From positions 62,001 through 126,000 of the forward strand of contig CAWJUU010000001.1 in assembly GCA_963846165.1 (NCBI GenBank): 64,000 nt of DNA. Reading direction: 5' to 3'. This document shows positions 19,548-30,367 of this stretch, piece after piece. Made by a program: the position numbers and the translations under genes. The notes below the pieces were generated by a model. That model was not told where the DNA came from and did not search any database. It was given only the letters and a program-made list of their open reading frames with translations. This DNA is from WHSW01 sp963846165. GTDB lineage: Bacteria > Actinomycetota > Thermoleophilia > Solirubrobacterales > 70-9. Position 1 is the first letter of the stretch; each line of letters begins with the position of its first letter.

Positions 19548-20954
19548 GTGAGCTCGCAGCAGGGAAAGAAGGGCAAGCCCACCGCGCCTGCGCGCGACCG
19601 TAGTGGCAACCACAAGCGGATCGCGCTGGTGGTCCTCGCCGCGTTCCTGGTCATCGCCTTCGTCTGGGTCGCGGCCGCCCAGGGCGTCAGCGACCCGAGC
19701 GTGCCCGACGGCGACGTCGCCGTGGTCGAGGACGCTCCGGACCCCAACGATCCGGATGCGAGCGAGTTGGCGATCACGCAAGAGGACTTCGAGGCCGCCC
19801 TCCAGCAGACCGCCGCCCGGCAGGGCCTTGGCGAGGTCCCGCCCACAGACGACCCCCAGTACGACCTGCTCAAGGACGCCGCTGTCTCGGATCTGCTGCT
19901 GGCAGCCTGGGTGACCGGGGAAGCCGAGGAGCGCGGAATCGAGGTCACCGACCGCGAGATCGACGAGGAGCTGGAGACGGTCAAGTCGCAACAGTTCGAC
20001 ACCGAGAAGGCGTTCGACCAGTTCCTCGAGGACTCCGGCTTCACGCTCGACGAAGCGCGCCAGCGGATCGCGTTGCAGCTGATCTCCGACCGGATCCAGA
20101 CCGCCGTGCTTCCCGAGGACCCGACGGTCGACGAGGAGGAGATCGAGACCTTCTACGACGAGAACCTCGCCCAGTTCCAACAGCCGGAGGCCCGCGACGT
20201 GCGCGTGATCCTGACCAAGGACGAGGCCGACGCCGACGAGGCGCTGGCGGCGCTGGAGGCCGACTCCTCGGCGAAGTCCTTCGACGAAGTCGCGAAGAAG
20301 TTCTCGGTCGACGAGGCGACCAAGTCGACCGGCGGGCTGCGCCAGGCGGTTGTCGAGGGCCAGTCCGAGCCGCTGCTCGACGAATCGATCTTTTCCGCGC
20401 CCGAAGGTGAGCTGGTGGGCCCGTTCGAGGGCGACGCGGGCTGGTATGTGATCCAGGTCGAGAAGACGACGCCCGCTGAGACGACACCGCTGGACGAAGC
20501 GCGAGAGCAGATCCAGCAGACGCTGATCGCGGCGCGCCAGCAGGAGGTCGCGGCGGCGTTCCAGGAGGACTTCCAGGCGAAGTGGGTGGCGCGGACGTTC
20601 TGCGCCGAGGACTACGCGATCGATCGCTGCGCGAACGCGCCGGCCCCGCCCGACCCGTGCACCGAGGAGGTCGCCGAGACCCAGGGGTGCGACGCTCCCG
20701 TGCCCTCGACCAGGCCGATCGCTCCCGGGACCGCCGGCGTCTTCGGCACCCCGGCCGCCGCCGGCCTGCCGCAGGGGCCGATCGCGCCTCCGGCCGAGGC
20801 GCCCGCAGGGGGCGTCCCGCCGGGCCTCGCGCCGCTTCCGGGTGGTGCGGCGCCTCCGGGCACGGTTCCGCCCGGCACCGTTCCGCCCGGCACCGTTCCG
20901 CCCGGCACCGCGCCTCCGGGCACGGCCCCGCCGGCCCCGCCCCCGGGCGGCTAG
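19548..20954 (+). CDS. Membrane-anchored PpiC/SurA-type peptidyl-prolyl isomerase
   Basis: A 468-residue protein. The GTG at 19548 is used because a TATGCT box lies 9 bases upstream and the N-terminus then reads as a basic stretch followed by one helix (IALVVLAAFLVIAFVWVAAA). A SurA_N-like helical domain (DFEAALQQTAARQGL onward) precedes a parvulin domain beginning at ARDVRVILTKDEADADEALA and ending near GWYVIQVEKT. It should fold exported proteins on the outer face of the membrane. The C-terminal 90 residues are Pro/Gly-rich with VPPGT repeats from a 15-bp tandem repeat. It abuts mazG. Confidence 0.88.
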   Translation: MSSQQGKKGKPTAPARDRSGNHKRIALVVLAAFLVIAFVWVAAAQGVSDPSVPDGDVAVVEDAPDPNDPDASELAITQEDFEAALQQTAARQGLGEVPPTDDPQYDLLKDAAVSDLLLAAWVTGEAEERGIEVTDREIDEELETVKSQQFDTEKAFDQFLEDSGFTLDEARQRIALQLISDRIQTAVLPEDPTVDEEEIETFYDENLAQFQQPEARDVRVILTKDEADADEALAALEADSSAKSFDEVAKKFSVDEATKSTGGLRQAVVEGQSEPLLDESIFSAPEGELVGPFEGDAGWYVIQVEKTTPAETTPLDEAREQIQQTLIAARQQEVAAAFQEDFQAKWVARTFCAEDYAIDRCANAPAPPDPCTEEVAETQGCDAPVPSTRPIAPGTAGVFGTPAAAGLPQGPIAPPAEAPAGGVPPGLAPLPGGAAPPGTVPPGTVPPGTVPPGTAPPGTAPPAPPPGG

Positions 20955-21572
20955 ATGACAGAGCTGGACGCGCTCCAGCGGCTCGACGAGATCACGCGGC
21001 GGCTTCGCCGCGAGTGCCCGTGGGATCGCGAGCAGGACGAGCGCTCGATCGTCACCCACACGGTCGAGGAGGCCTACGAGCTCGCCGACGCCGCCGCGCG
21101 CGCCGACGACGCCAAGCTGCGCGACGAGCTCGGCGACGTCCTTTTCCAGGTCGTCTTCCTCTCCCTGCTGCTCGAGGAGCGCGCCTCGGGCTCGCTCGCC
21201 GAGGTCGCCGAGCAGATCAGCGAGAAGCTGATCCGCCGCCACCCGCACGTCTTCGGCGATACGGAGGCGGAAACCTCGGGCGAAGTGCTTCGCAACTGGG
21301 ACCGGATCAAGCGCGAGGTCGAGGGCCGCGGCGCCGAAGACCCGTTCGCCGACATCCCAGAGACCCTGCCCGGACTGCTCTACGCGCGCAAGGTGCTGCG
21401 CCGCGCCGACCCCGAGGGCGGCGCCCCGGCCGACCGGGCGACCCGCGACGAGACGGAGGCCGCGGTGGGGGAGATGCTGCTCGACGCGGTCCGCCTCTCA
21501 CGCCGGCTCGGTGTCGACCCCGAGCTCGCGGTCCGCGCGGCCGCCGACCGCTTCCGCGCCGACGCGGGCTAG
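20955..21572 (+). CDS. mazG: MazG-family nucleoside triphosphate pyrophosphohydrolase
   Basis: A 205-residue MazG protein; the ATG follows the previous stop with no gap. The N-terminal domain has CPWDREQ, the metal-binding EEAYELADA (ExxE) and RDELGDVLFQVVF (ExxD), and the second region HPHVFGDTEAETSGEVLRNW is typical. The enzyme hydrolyses (d)NTPs to monophosphates and removes damaged nucleotides. Being directly behind a SurA-like gene and upstream of enolase matches the common actinobacterial mfd-mazG-eno neighbourhood. Confidence 0.94.
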   Translation: MTELDALQRLDEITRRLRRECPWDREQDERSIVTHTVEEAYELADAAARADDAKLRDELGDVLFQVVFLSLLLEERASGSLAEVAEQISEKLIRRHPHVFGDTEAETSGEVLRNWDRIKREVEGRGAEDPFADIPETLPGLLYARKVLRRADPEGGAPADRATRDETEAAVGEMLLDAVRLSRRLGVDPELAVRAAADRFRADAG

Positions 21573-21616
21573 ATCCTCGATTCGGGAGGCACGCCCAGCG
21601 TGCGCGGGGCGGGGCT

Positions 21617-21919
21617 GGCGTTCCGCTCGGGCGTTGGCGGGGGCGCGAGCGTGGTTCGTTGCAATGAGGGAGGGAGTTGGGCTGGGCGCGGGCGTTTGGC
21701 GCGGCTTCGAGGCGAGTGGCGACTTCTGCCCGCTATCCGGGCACAAGTCGCCAATCTCGGGCCGAAAACCCGGCGGTTGGCGCTTTCCTCGCCTTATGGA
21801 CGAACAACTCGCCAATCACGCCCGGGCGCTCGCCGAAGCGGCCCTCAGCACCTAAGACAGCCTCCCCTCACTGCAAACTGACTACGCAACGCGCCCCGCC
21901 ATCGCCCGAGCGGAACGCC
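21617..21919 (-). repeat. Intergenic inverted-repeat element, copy B (inverted)
   Basis: A 303-bp element with perfect 16-bp terminal repeats (GGCGTTCCGCTCGGGC at 21617-21632 and its complement at 21904-21919). On the minus strand it aligns with copies A and D: the block after the hairpin, ending ...AACTCCCTCCCTCATTGCAA, matches theirs. The 35-nt hairpin is at 21718-21752 with loop GATAG on the minus strand and a different but fully paired stem. A second strong hairpin (GCCAA...TTGGC) lies at about 21750-21781. It fills the tail-to-tail gap between mazG and the reductase gene. Confidence 0.85.
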
Positions 21920-21946
21920 ACCCCGCCCGAGCCGCGTGCGGCTCGG

Positions 21947-22591
21947 CTACCCGAGCACCCGATACCGCAGGTGGGTGACGCCGGGGGCCTCGACCACCCG
22001 GGTGCACTCGAGCCCGATCCGGGCGGCGGCCGGGTCGTCGAACAGGCGTACGCCGCCGCCGAGGAGGCGCGGGACGACGTGGAGCTCGAGCTCGTCGAGC
22101 ATGCCGGCGACCAGGTACTGCGAGATCGCGCTGCCGCCGCCGGCAACCGCGACGTCCATGTCGCCCGCCGCGGCGCGCGCCCGCCCGAGCGCCGACTCGA
22201 GCCCGTCGGTGACGAAGGTGAACGTGGTCCCGCCCTCCATCGGCAGCGGCTCGCGGGCGTGGTGGGTGAGCACGAACACCGGGTGGTGAAACGGCGGCTC
22301 GTCTCCCCACCAGCCGCGCGCCCTGGGGTCGTCCTCCCACGCTCCCTCGCCGCCGCTGTACATCCGCCGGCCCATGATCGTCGCCCCGGTGCGGGCGAGC
22401 GACTCGTCGAGGACCGCGGAGCTGGGGTTGGTCTCGCCGCCCTCTCGGCCGTGCGGCTCGCGCCAGCTCTTGAGCGCGAACGCCCACTCGTGCAGTTGCT
22501 CGCCGCCCTCGCCGAGCGGTTCGTCGAGCGACTGGTTCGGGCCGGCGACGTAGCCGTCGAGCGAGATCGTAATCTGGGCGGTCAGGGCCAT
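21947..22591 (-). CDS. Dihydrofolate reductase-like (RibD C-terminal domain) protein
   Basis: A 214-residue single-domain reductase of the RibD_C family, which is related to dihydrofolate reductase. It starts ALTAQITISLDGYVAGPNQS, the family's first strand and NADPH-site loop, and contains GATIMGRRMY and DMDVAVAGGGSAISQYLVAG, the Gly-rich cofactor loop. The C-terminus (LLGGGVRLFDD) is typical. The substrate is unknown. It faces away from enolase, with which it shares a short divergent promoter region of 36 bp. Confidence 0.88.
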   Translation of the reverse strand: MALTAQITISLDGYVAGPNQSLDEPLGEGGEQLHEWAFALKSWREPHGREGGETNPSSAVLDESLARTGATIMGRRMYSGGEGAWEDDPRARGWWGDEPPFHHPVFVLTHHAREPLPMEGGTTFTFVTDGLESALGRARAAAGDMDVAVAGGGSAISQYLVAGMLDELELHVVPRLLGGGVRLFDDPAAARIGLECTRVVEAPGVTHLRYRVLG

Positions 22592-22627
22592 CGATTCTCC
22601 TTCGCGGGTAGCCTCCCCGCTCCGCAT

Positions 22628-23938
<1,311 letters not shown>

Positions 23939-24013
23939 ATCGCAGATGGTTGAACTCGCGGCCTCGCGTGCGCGGGGGCGCGCGGACCGAGCCGGGCGTG
24001 GCCGGCGAGCGAA

Positions 24014-24035
24014 GCCCGTACCGGTAGGTACGGGC
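24014..24035 (+). terminator. Strong hairpin downstream of eno
   Basis: A perfect 9-bp stem GCCCGTACC / GGTACGGGC closes a GGTA tetraloop. It lies 75 bp after the enolase stop and about 115 bp before the ftsB start. There is no T-tract after it, as is usual for hairpin terminators in high-GC actinobacteria. Its role as a terminator is inferred from position only. Confidence 0.5.
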
Positions 24036-24150
24036 AAGCCTCGACTGGCGCGATCCGGCGACGGTGCCCGCGCGTCATCCGCGTGCGCGACGGCGCGGGT
24101 TCACCCATCTAACGGAAGGGTCGGGCCCCCGGGCGCCGAACCGATACGGC

Positions 24151-24513
24151 ATGAGCTCCCGCGCCCAGGCCGCTCGCGGCTACCGGATGCGCCCGGCGCC
24201 CCGCCCTCGCCGGCGCGGCGGGGGCCCGGCGAGCCGGATCCGCTGGGACAAGGTCGGCCGGGTCGCGCTCGTGCTCGTGCTCGCCGCGGTGCTGATTTCC
24301 TACATCAATCCGGTCGTCAACTTCCTCGACGCGTGGGGCGACTCGCGCAGCGAGTACTCCTCGCTCGCGGAGCTGCGCGAGGAGAACGCCAAGCTTCGCC
24401 AGCGGATCACGACGCTCGACGAGTCCGAAGCCGCCGAGCGCGCCGCGCGCCGCGACGGCATGGTCGCGATCGGCGAGGCGCCGTACGTGATCCGCGGTCT
24501 CGGTTCCAAGTAA
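24151..24513 (+). CDS. FtsB/DivIC-type septum formation initiator
   Basis: A 120-residue bitopic membrane protein. A basic N-terminus is followed by one helix (VGRVALVLVLAAVLISYINP) and then a coiled coil (SLAELREENAKLRQRITTLD). This is the layout of FtsB/DivIC, which joins FtsL and FtsQ in the divisome and activates septal wall synthesis. The ATG at 24151 is chosen because it starts the basic segment. Its position behind eno is the typical location of ftsB in bacteria. Confidence 0.88.
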   Translation: MSSRAQAARGYRMRPAPRPRRRGGGPASRIRWDKVGRVALVLVLAAVLISYINPVVNFLDAWGDSRSEYSSLAELREENAKLRQRITTLDESEAAERAARRDGMVAIGEAPYVIRGLGSK

Positions 24514-24541
24514 CTCGGGCCGCCAAATTCCGCGAGGCGGC

Positions 24542-26851
24542 ATGGTGACGCCCGGTTTCTCGCTTGCCTCGGCCTCCGAGCGCACGCTCGATCTTGGCGC
24601 CTACCTCGCCGGCGCGCTCGAGCTGGCGCTGATCGTCGGCGCGCTCGGCTTCGCCGCCTGGCGGGTGCGGGCGGCGGTCCTCCCCGCGTGGGTCGGCGCC
24701 CCGGCCCGGCTGACCGAGTCGGTGCTCGCGATCGTGGCTGCGATCTGGCTCGCCGAGCTCTTCGGGACCTTTGGCGCCTACGGCGACCTGACCCTGATCG
24801 CCGGCTCGGTGGCGCTCGCGGTGCTCGTCTGGGCGATCTGCGGCCGGCTCGCGCCGCGAGGTCGCGAGGCGGCCTCGGCCGGTCCGCCGGCGCCGCCCGC
24901 CTCGACGATCGCGATCTGGATCGCCGCGGCCGCCTGCGCCGCGGTCGCCGCCGCCTGGATGGTGCCGACCCTCGCCAGCCTCGCCGGGGGCATGGACCGC
25001 GCCGACACTCTCTGGTACCACATGCCGCTCGCCGCCCGGTTCGCCGACAGCGGCGACCTCGCCTCGATCGACTTCTTCGACCCGATCTTCTTCGCCGCTT
25101 ACTACCCGGCGAACTCCGAGGTCCTGCACAGCATCCCCGTGCTCGCCTTCGGCCGCGACATCCTCTCCCCGCTGCTCAACCTCGGCTTCCTCGGCCTCTG
25201 CATGCTCGCCGCGTACTGCATCGGCCGCCCCTACGGCCTCGGGCCGCAGAGCCTGCTCGGCGGCACGATCGCGCTCGGCGCTCAGAGCTTGGCCGAGTTC
25301 CAGGCGGGCGAGGCGCTCAACGACATCGTCGGCCTCGCGTTCGTGCTTGCTGCCGTGGCGATTCTCGTCAATGCGCGGGTGGCGTGGGCGGGTGAGGGGA
25401 GCGGGGAGGCGGCGCCGGCCGCAGCGGGGGCATCGGCGGCCGAAAGGCGCGAAGTTCGTCCCGGAGACAAAGAAAGCGCCAAACCGCCGCCGTTCGGGGC
25501 GGCGGCGCTGGCCCTTGCCGGCCTATCAGCCGGGTTGGCCGCGGGGACGAAGCTGAGCTTCCTCGCCCCCGTCATTGCCCTCGCGGTCGGCGTCGCGGTA
25601 ATCGCCGGGCGTGGCGCCCGCATCCGCGCCTTCGCCTGGTTCGCGATCCCCGCCTTCGCGGCGGGCGGCTACTGGTTCCTGCGGAACCTGTTCGCAGTCG
25701 GCAACCCGATCCCGTTCACGAACTTCGGCCCGCTCGGGCTGCCGACGCCCGAGCGCGGGTTCGAGCTTCGCGAGGGCTTCTCGGTCTTCCACTATGCGAC
25801 CGACTTCGAGGTCTGGTCTGACTGGTTCATCCCCGGACTGGACGAGTCGCTCGGCCTGCTCTGGCCGCTGACCCTGCTCGCCTTCCTCGGCGCCGGGGCC
25901 TGGGCGCTGTGGCGGGGAGGGGAGCCGATTTTGCGGATGCTCGGCGCGCTCGTCCTCTTCACGGCGCTCGCCTACGTCTTCACGCCGCTGACCGCCGCGG
26001 GCGAGGAGGGGATGCCGATCGCCTTTGTGTGGAATGTCCGTTACGTCGCCCCGGCGGCCGCGATCGGGCTCGCGATCTTGCCCTGCCTGCCGGCGCTGCG
26101 GGCGAGCGAGCGTGCGCGGCGGTGGACGCTCGCCGGGCTCTCGATCCTCCTCATCGTCACGGTCAGCTCGCTGGTCCAGTGGAAGCAGGGCCATGTCAAG
26201 GGGGCGATCGCGACCGCGGTCGCGGCGCTGGTCGCCTTTGCGGTGCTGCGCTGGCTTGCGGGGCGCGGCCTGCTCGGCGGCGGCGCGCCGCGCCGCTGGG
26301 CGATCGCGATCGCCTCGCTGGTCGCGCTCGGCGCGCTCGGCGCCGGCTGGTGGGAACAGAACCACTACCTCGAGCGCCGCTACGAGAACCTGAGCCCGGT
26401 CTTGAGGCTCGCCGAGGCGGTGCGCTGGAGCCGCGACCTGCGCGATGCTCGGGTGGCCGTCGCAGGTGTGCGCGGCGTCTTCAACCAATATCCCTTCTAC
26501 GGCACCGACCTCTCGAACGAGGTCCAGTGGCTGGGCAAGGAGGGGCCGGACGGCGCCTACCTGCGGATTCCGAACTGCGAGCAGTGGCGCCAGGCGCTCG
26601 CCGACGGCGGCTACACGCACGTGGTCACGACCTATGACCCCTATCGCCCCACCGACCTCGACGACACCAAGGAGGGGCTGTGGACGCGCGAGGACCCGGC
26701 GGCGACGGAGATCATCCGCGACGGCCCGGTGAGCGTGTTCGAGCTCGACGGCGAGCCCGACCCGGCCGGCTGCGACGGGCTCCCCGAGCTGAGTACGGCC
26801 GAGCTCAACGGTGACTCGGTCAACCGCGAGCCATTCGCGAACCAACCCTGA
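24542..26851 (+). CDS. Large polytopic GT-C-like membrane glycosyltransferase
   Basis: A 769-residue protein with about 13 helices followed by a soluble C-terminal domain. The first extracellular loop has GGMDRADTLWYHMPLAARFA, reminiscent of the acidic catalytic loop of GT-C transferases that use polyprenyl-linked sugars, and GYWFLRNLFAVGNPIPF resembles a later conserved loop. It probably adds or transfers a sugar on the outer face of the membrane. An Arg/Lys-rich insert at about residues 302-313 is encoded by a 35-nt hairpin (25446-25480) similar to the intergenic elements. First gene of the surface-glycan cluster. Confidence 0.75.
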   Translation: MVTPGFSLASASERTLDLGAYLAGALELALIVGALGFAAWRVRAAVLPAWVGAPARLTESVLAIVAAIWLAELFGTFGAYGDLTLIAGSVALAVLVWAICGRLAPRGREAASAGPPAPPASTIAIWIAAAACAAVAAAWMVPTLASLAGGMDRADTLWYHMPLAARFADSGDLASIDFFDPIFFAAYYPANSEVLHSIPVLAFGRDILSPLLNLGFLGLCMLAAYCIGRPYGLGPQSLLGGTIALGAQSLAEFQAGEALNDIVGLAFVLAAVAILVNARVAWAGEGSGEAAPAAAGASAAERREVRPGDKESAKPPPFGAAALALAGLSAGLAAGTKLSFLAPVIALAVGVAVIAGRGARIRAFAWFAIPAFAAGGYWFLRNLFAVGNPIPFTNFGPLGLPTPERGFELREGFSVFHYATDFEVWSDWFIPGLDESLGLLWPLTLLAFLGAGAWALWRGGEPILRMLGALVLFTALAYVFTPLTAAGEEGMPIAFVWNVRYVAPAAAIGLAILPCLPALRASERARRWTLAGLSILLIVTVSSLVQWKQGHVKGAIATAVAALVAFAVLRWLAGRGLLGGGAPRRWAIAIASLVALGALGAGWWEQNHYLERRYENLSPVLRLAEAVRWSRDLRDARVAVAGVRGVFNQYPFYGTDLSNEVQWLGKEGPDGAYLRIPNCEQWRQALADGGYTHVVTTYDPYRPTDLDDTKEGLWTREDPAATEIIRDGPVSVFELDGEPDPAGCDGLPELSTAELNGDSVNREPFANQP

Positions 26852-26853
26852 AC

Positions 26854-29350
26854 GTGCTCGCGATCTACGCCTCGACAGCCCTGATCCTGCTCGCCTCGCT
26901 GGTGCTCGGGCGGGCGATCCTGTCCCTCCTGCGCTGGCCCTCGCCGGCATGGCTCTCGGGAGCCACCGGCTTCGCCGCCCTGGTCGTGATCGCACCCTTC
27001 GCCATCCGCCTCCCCGGCCGCGCCACAACCGCCTCAATCCTCCTCGGCGTCTTGCTCGTGATCGCGGCGCTCGTAGCGTGGCGGAAGCGGGCGGGAGCGC
27101 CGAGAAGCCGGACTCCCGGGCCGGAAGTCGCAGGCGCCACCCCCGCTCCCGACACGCCACGGATCGGCGCGCCCCCCGCTTCCGACAGCCAAGGATCGGC
27201 GCGCCCCCGCGCCCGACACGCCGTGGATCGGCGTCGCGGTCGTCGCGATCACGCTCGCGCTCGCCACCCTCCCCTTCGTCTTCAACGAGCGAATCGGCAT
27301 CCTCGGCGAGGGCATCTACACCAACGACCACGCGGCGCAGCTCTACTGGGCCGACTGGCTCCAGAACGGCTTCGGCCCGCAGCCGAACGCGGTCCAGTTC
27401 GGCTACCCGATCGGCCCGCAGGCGGTTGCCGCGGTCGCGGCCGAGGCGACGGGCACGACGCTGGTCGAGTCCTTCAACGGGCTCATGCTCGCGATCCCGG
27501 CGCTCACCGGCCTCGCGGCGCTCGCCGCGCTCGGCGCCCTGGCGCCGCTGCGCCGGATCGCGATCGCGTCGATCTGCGCGCTTCCCTACCTCGCCGCCTC
27601 CTTCCTCGCCCAGACCGCGTTCAAGGAGACCGCGATGGCGCTCTTCGTGCTCGCCTTCGCGATCGCACTCGCGAGCCTCGGCCGCGAGCGCGGCGGAGAC
27701 GCGGAGGATCCCGGGACACCCTGGCATGCGGTCGCGGGCGTCGGCCTGATCCTCGCCGCGGCGAGCGTGTTCACCTTCAGCCTCCCGGGGCTCGCCTGGT
27801 TCGTGATCGCGCTGCCGCTCTGGCTCGTCGCCGAGGCGCTCGCCGGGCGCAGCCCGGTCGACTGGGGCGGGCTGGGCGAGTGGCTCTCGCGCAACCGGGT
27901 CGCGGTTGCGATCGGCGCGGTCGTGCTCGTCGCCGGCGCCGTGATCGCGATCGGGCCGGCCGCCAACTTCATCGAGAAGATCAACGACGTCCAGGCCTCG
28001 GCCGGCCGGCTGAGCTCGCCGGTGTTCCCGGGCGAGGCGTTCGGGATCTGGCCCGAGGGCGACTTCCGGATCGTCCGCGGCGAGGTCTCCGGCGCGCTGC
28101 TCGCCGTCGCGGTCGGTGTCGTCGCCGCCGGCTACGGCGTCCTCACGCTCGCTCGCCGGCGCGAGCTCGCGCTCCTGGCGATGCTCGCCGCCGGCGCGAT
28201 CGTCTACATCGGAGCCCGCCTGTTCGCCGAGATCCACGTCGAGGCGAAGGCGCTCGCCGTGATCTCACCGCTCATCCTGCTCGTCGGCCTGCGGGCGCTG
28301 CTCGGGCCGCCGGCCGGCGGCGAGCAACGAGCGAGGACCGTCGCGCGCTACGCCCTCGGCGCCGGCGTGCTCGTCGCCGCCACGCTCTCCACCCTGCTCG
28401 CCTTGCGCGCCGCGCCGGTCGGCTTCGACGATCGCGCCGCCGGGCTCGAGCGGCTCGCCGAGCGAATCGAGGGCGAGTCGGTCGCCTTCCTCGGAGTCGA
28501 CCGCTTCGCCGGCTATCGCCTCCGCGGCACGCTCGCCCGCGCCCCGGCCGGCTACGTGCCCGAGGAGATCGCCGCCCGCCCCGAGAAGGTCTGGCAGCAG
28601 GGCCAGGCGGCCGACTTCGACACCCTCGACTCGGGCAAGCTCGACAAGTTCCGCTACGCGATCACGACCACCGCGGCCTACGCGTCGGCCGCGCCGCAGA
28701 ACTTCGAGCCGGTGCTTCAGTCCGGCGACTACGTGCTCTGGCGCCGCCGCGGCGAGACCCCGCGCAGCCGCGTGCTCGATGAGGGCCCGGCGCCCGGGGT
28801 GCGGGAGCTCTGCAGCGCCGGCGAGGGTCAGCCGCCAGGGCGCGAGGCGGTTGCGTCGGTGTTCGCGGTCGAGCCCGCGCTCGCCGAGCACGGAGGCTGG
28901 TCGGGCGCCGAGCCGGTCGAACCCGCCGCCGGCGGACAGGAGAACGCCTTCCTCGCCCCGGCGACCGTCGCCAACCAGCTCGACCTCGCGCGCGCCGGCG
29001 AGTACGCGCTCTCGCTCCAGTACCACTCGCAGGCATCGCTCGAGGTGCTGGTCGCCGGCGAGGTGGTTGCCGAGCTGCCGCCGTCGCTCGACGGCATGTA
29101 CCTCGACGGCGCCGGCCGCGGCGCCTTCTGGCCCGCCGGGGTATTCGAGGCCGCCGAGCCCGGCGTGGTCGAGGTCGAGGTCCGAGCCGCCGAGCCGAGC
29201 GGGCTCCAGGACGCACTCGGGATCGAGCGCCGGGTCTGGCTCGGCGACCTCGCCGCCACCTCGACCGCCGATCCCGTCACGCGAACGATCACCGGCGCCT
29301 GCGGCCCCTACATCGACCACTTCCGCTACCTCCGCGGGGGCGCGGGCTGA
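26854..29350 (+). CDS. Second GT-C-like membrane protein (one frameshift)
   Basis: Two frames join to about 830 residues. From GTG 26854 the first 110 codons encode two or three helices. Within a C-rich repeat at about 27140-27220 the frame changes, then runs from PDTPWIGVAVVAITLALATL to the stop at 29350 with nine more helices and a long soluble C-terminal domain. The loop EGIYTNDHAAQLYWADWLQN is the likely GT-C active-site loop. The stop overlaps the next start (TGATG). Three copies of a unit built on GGATCGGCG lie at the frame break, so either replication slippage or sequencing error may explain it. Confidence 0.7.
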
Positions 29351-30367
29351 TGGCAAAGGACTTCCCCAGCCCTGCCGAGGCGCCCTCGCCGGTGCTCGGC
29401 GGGGTCGAGGTCGAGCGCGCGCCGGCGCCCGCACCGATCGTCTTCGTCGGCGGCACCGGACGCAGCGGCACCCATGTGCTCTCGCAGCTGATCTCGCGCC
29501 ACGCGCGCTTCGGCCTCGTTCCGGTCGAGGTCCGATTCCACACCGACGCCGACGGCTTCCCGGGCCTGCTCGCCGGTCAGGTGTCGCCGGAGCAGTTCGT
29601 TCGCCGCCTGCGCGGCTTCTGGTGGCGCGGCTTTCAGACCAGCCGGATGCGCGGCATGTACAGGTTCGTCGACCGCGAGCGCTTCGAGGCCGCGGTCGAG
29701 CTCTTCGAGGCGAGCCACGCCGACGACCTCGAGGCGGCCTGCCGCAAGCTCTTCTACGACCTGCTCTGGTTTCGCGCCACCGAGGGCGAGAAGGCCGCCG
29801 AGGGCCAGGGCCTGATCGAGCAGAGCACCGACTCCGTCGCCCAGGCGCCGACCCTGGCGCGGCTGTTCCCCGAAGCTCGCTTCATCCACGTCGTCCGCGA
29901 CGGCCGCGACGCCTCCGCCTCGCGCGTCGCGCAGACCCGCGGCCTGGTCCGCCCGCGAACCCGCGTCCAGGGGATCGAGTGGTGGGAGGAGCGGATCCGC
30001 GCGATCGAGGCCGGCGCCGGCGCGATCCCGCCCGAGCGGCTGCTGACGCTGAGCCTCGACGAGCTGCTGCGGATGCCCGCGCCCGCGCCGCGCTGCGGCC
30101 GATGCTCCGCTTCCTCGGCGTCCCCGCGACCAAGCGCACGCCGGCGCTATTTCAATAAGCGGATGACGCCGCGAGCAGGCCAACGTCGAGCGCTGGAGGC
30201 GTGGGGTCTCGAAGCGCAAGGCGGAGCGGATCGAGGCGGCCTACGGCGAGTCGCTGGCGCGGCTCGAGGCCACCGGCGCCCGCTGCGCGCCGCTGCTGCG
30301 CCGCACCTTCGAGCGCCATGGCGACGACCTCGATCCGCTGGTCTACGTCTACGATCGGGAGCGATGA
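29350..30367 (+). CDS. Sulfotransferase family protein 1 (frameshifted near 3' end)
   Basis: About 338 residues when frames are joined. The 5'-phosphosulfate loop is IVFVGGTGRSGTHVLSQLIS (about residues 32-51) and the 3'-phosphate motif is ARFIHVVRDGRDASASR. At about 30085-30180 two frame changes occur: LRPMLRFLGVPATKR and then EQANVERWRRGVSKRKAERI are read in other frames, ending LDPLVYVYDRER at a TGA that overlaps the next ATG. As written, the original frame runs on into the next gene and would give a false 658-residue double enzyme. It should transfer sulfate from PAPS to a sugar or lipid. Confidence 0.78.

Noticed and set aside
23940..24150. Possible small RNA between eno and ftsB
   Set aside because: A strong hairpin is present, but no promoter or second structural element is visible; annotated only as a probable terminator.
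25526..28237. 903-codon minus-strand frame across the glycan cluster
   Set aside because: Low-complexity Arg/Glu/Asp product that overlaps two membrane protein genes with good helices on the plus strand; a GC shadow.
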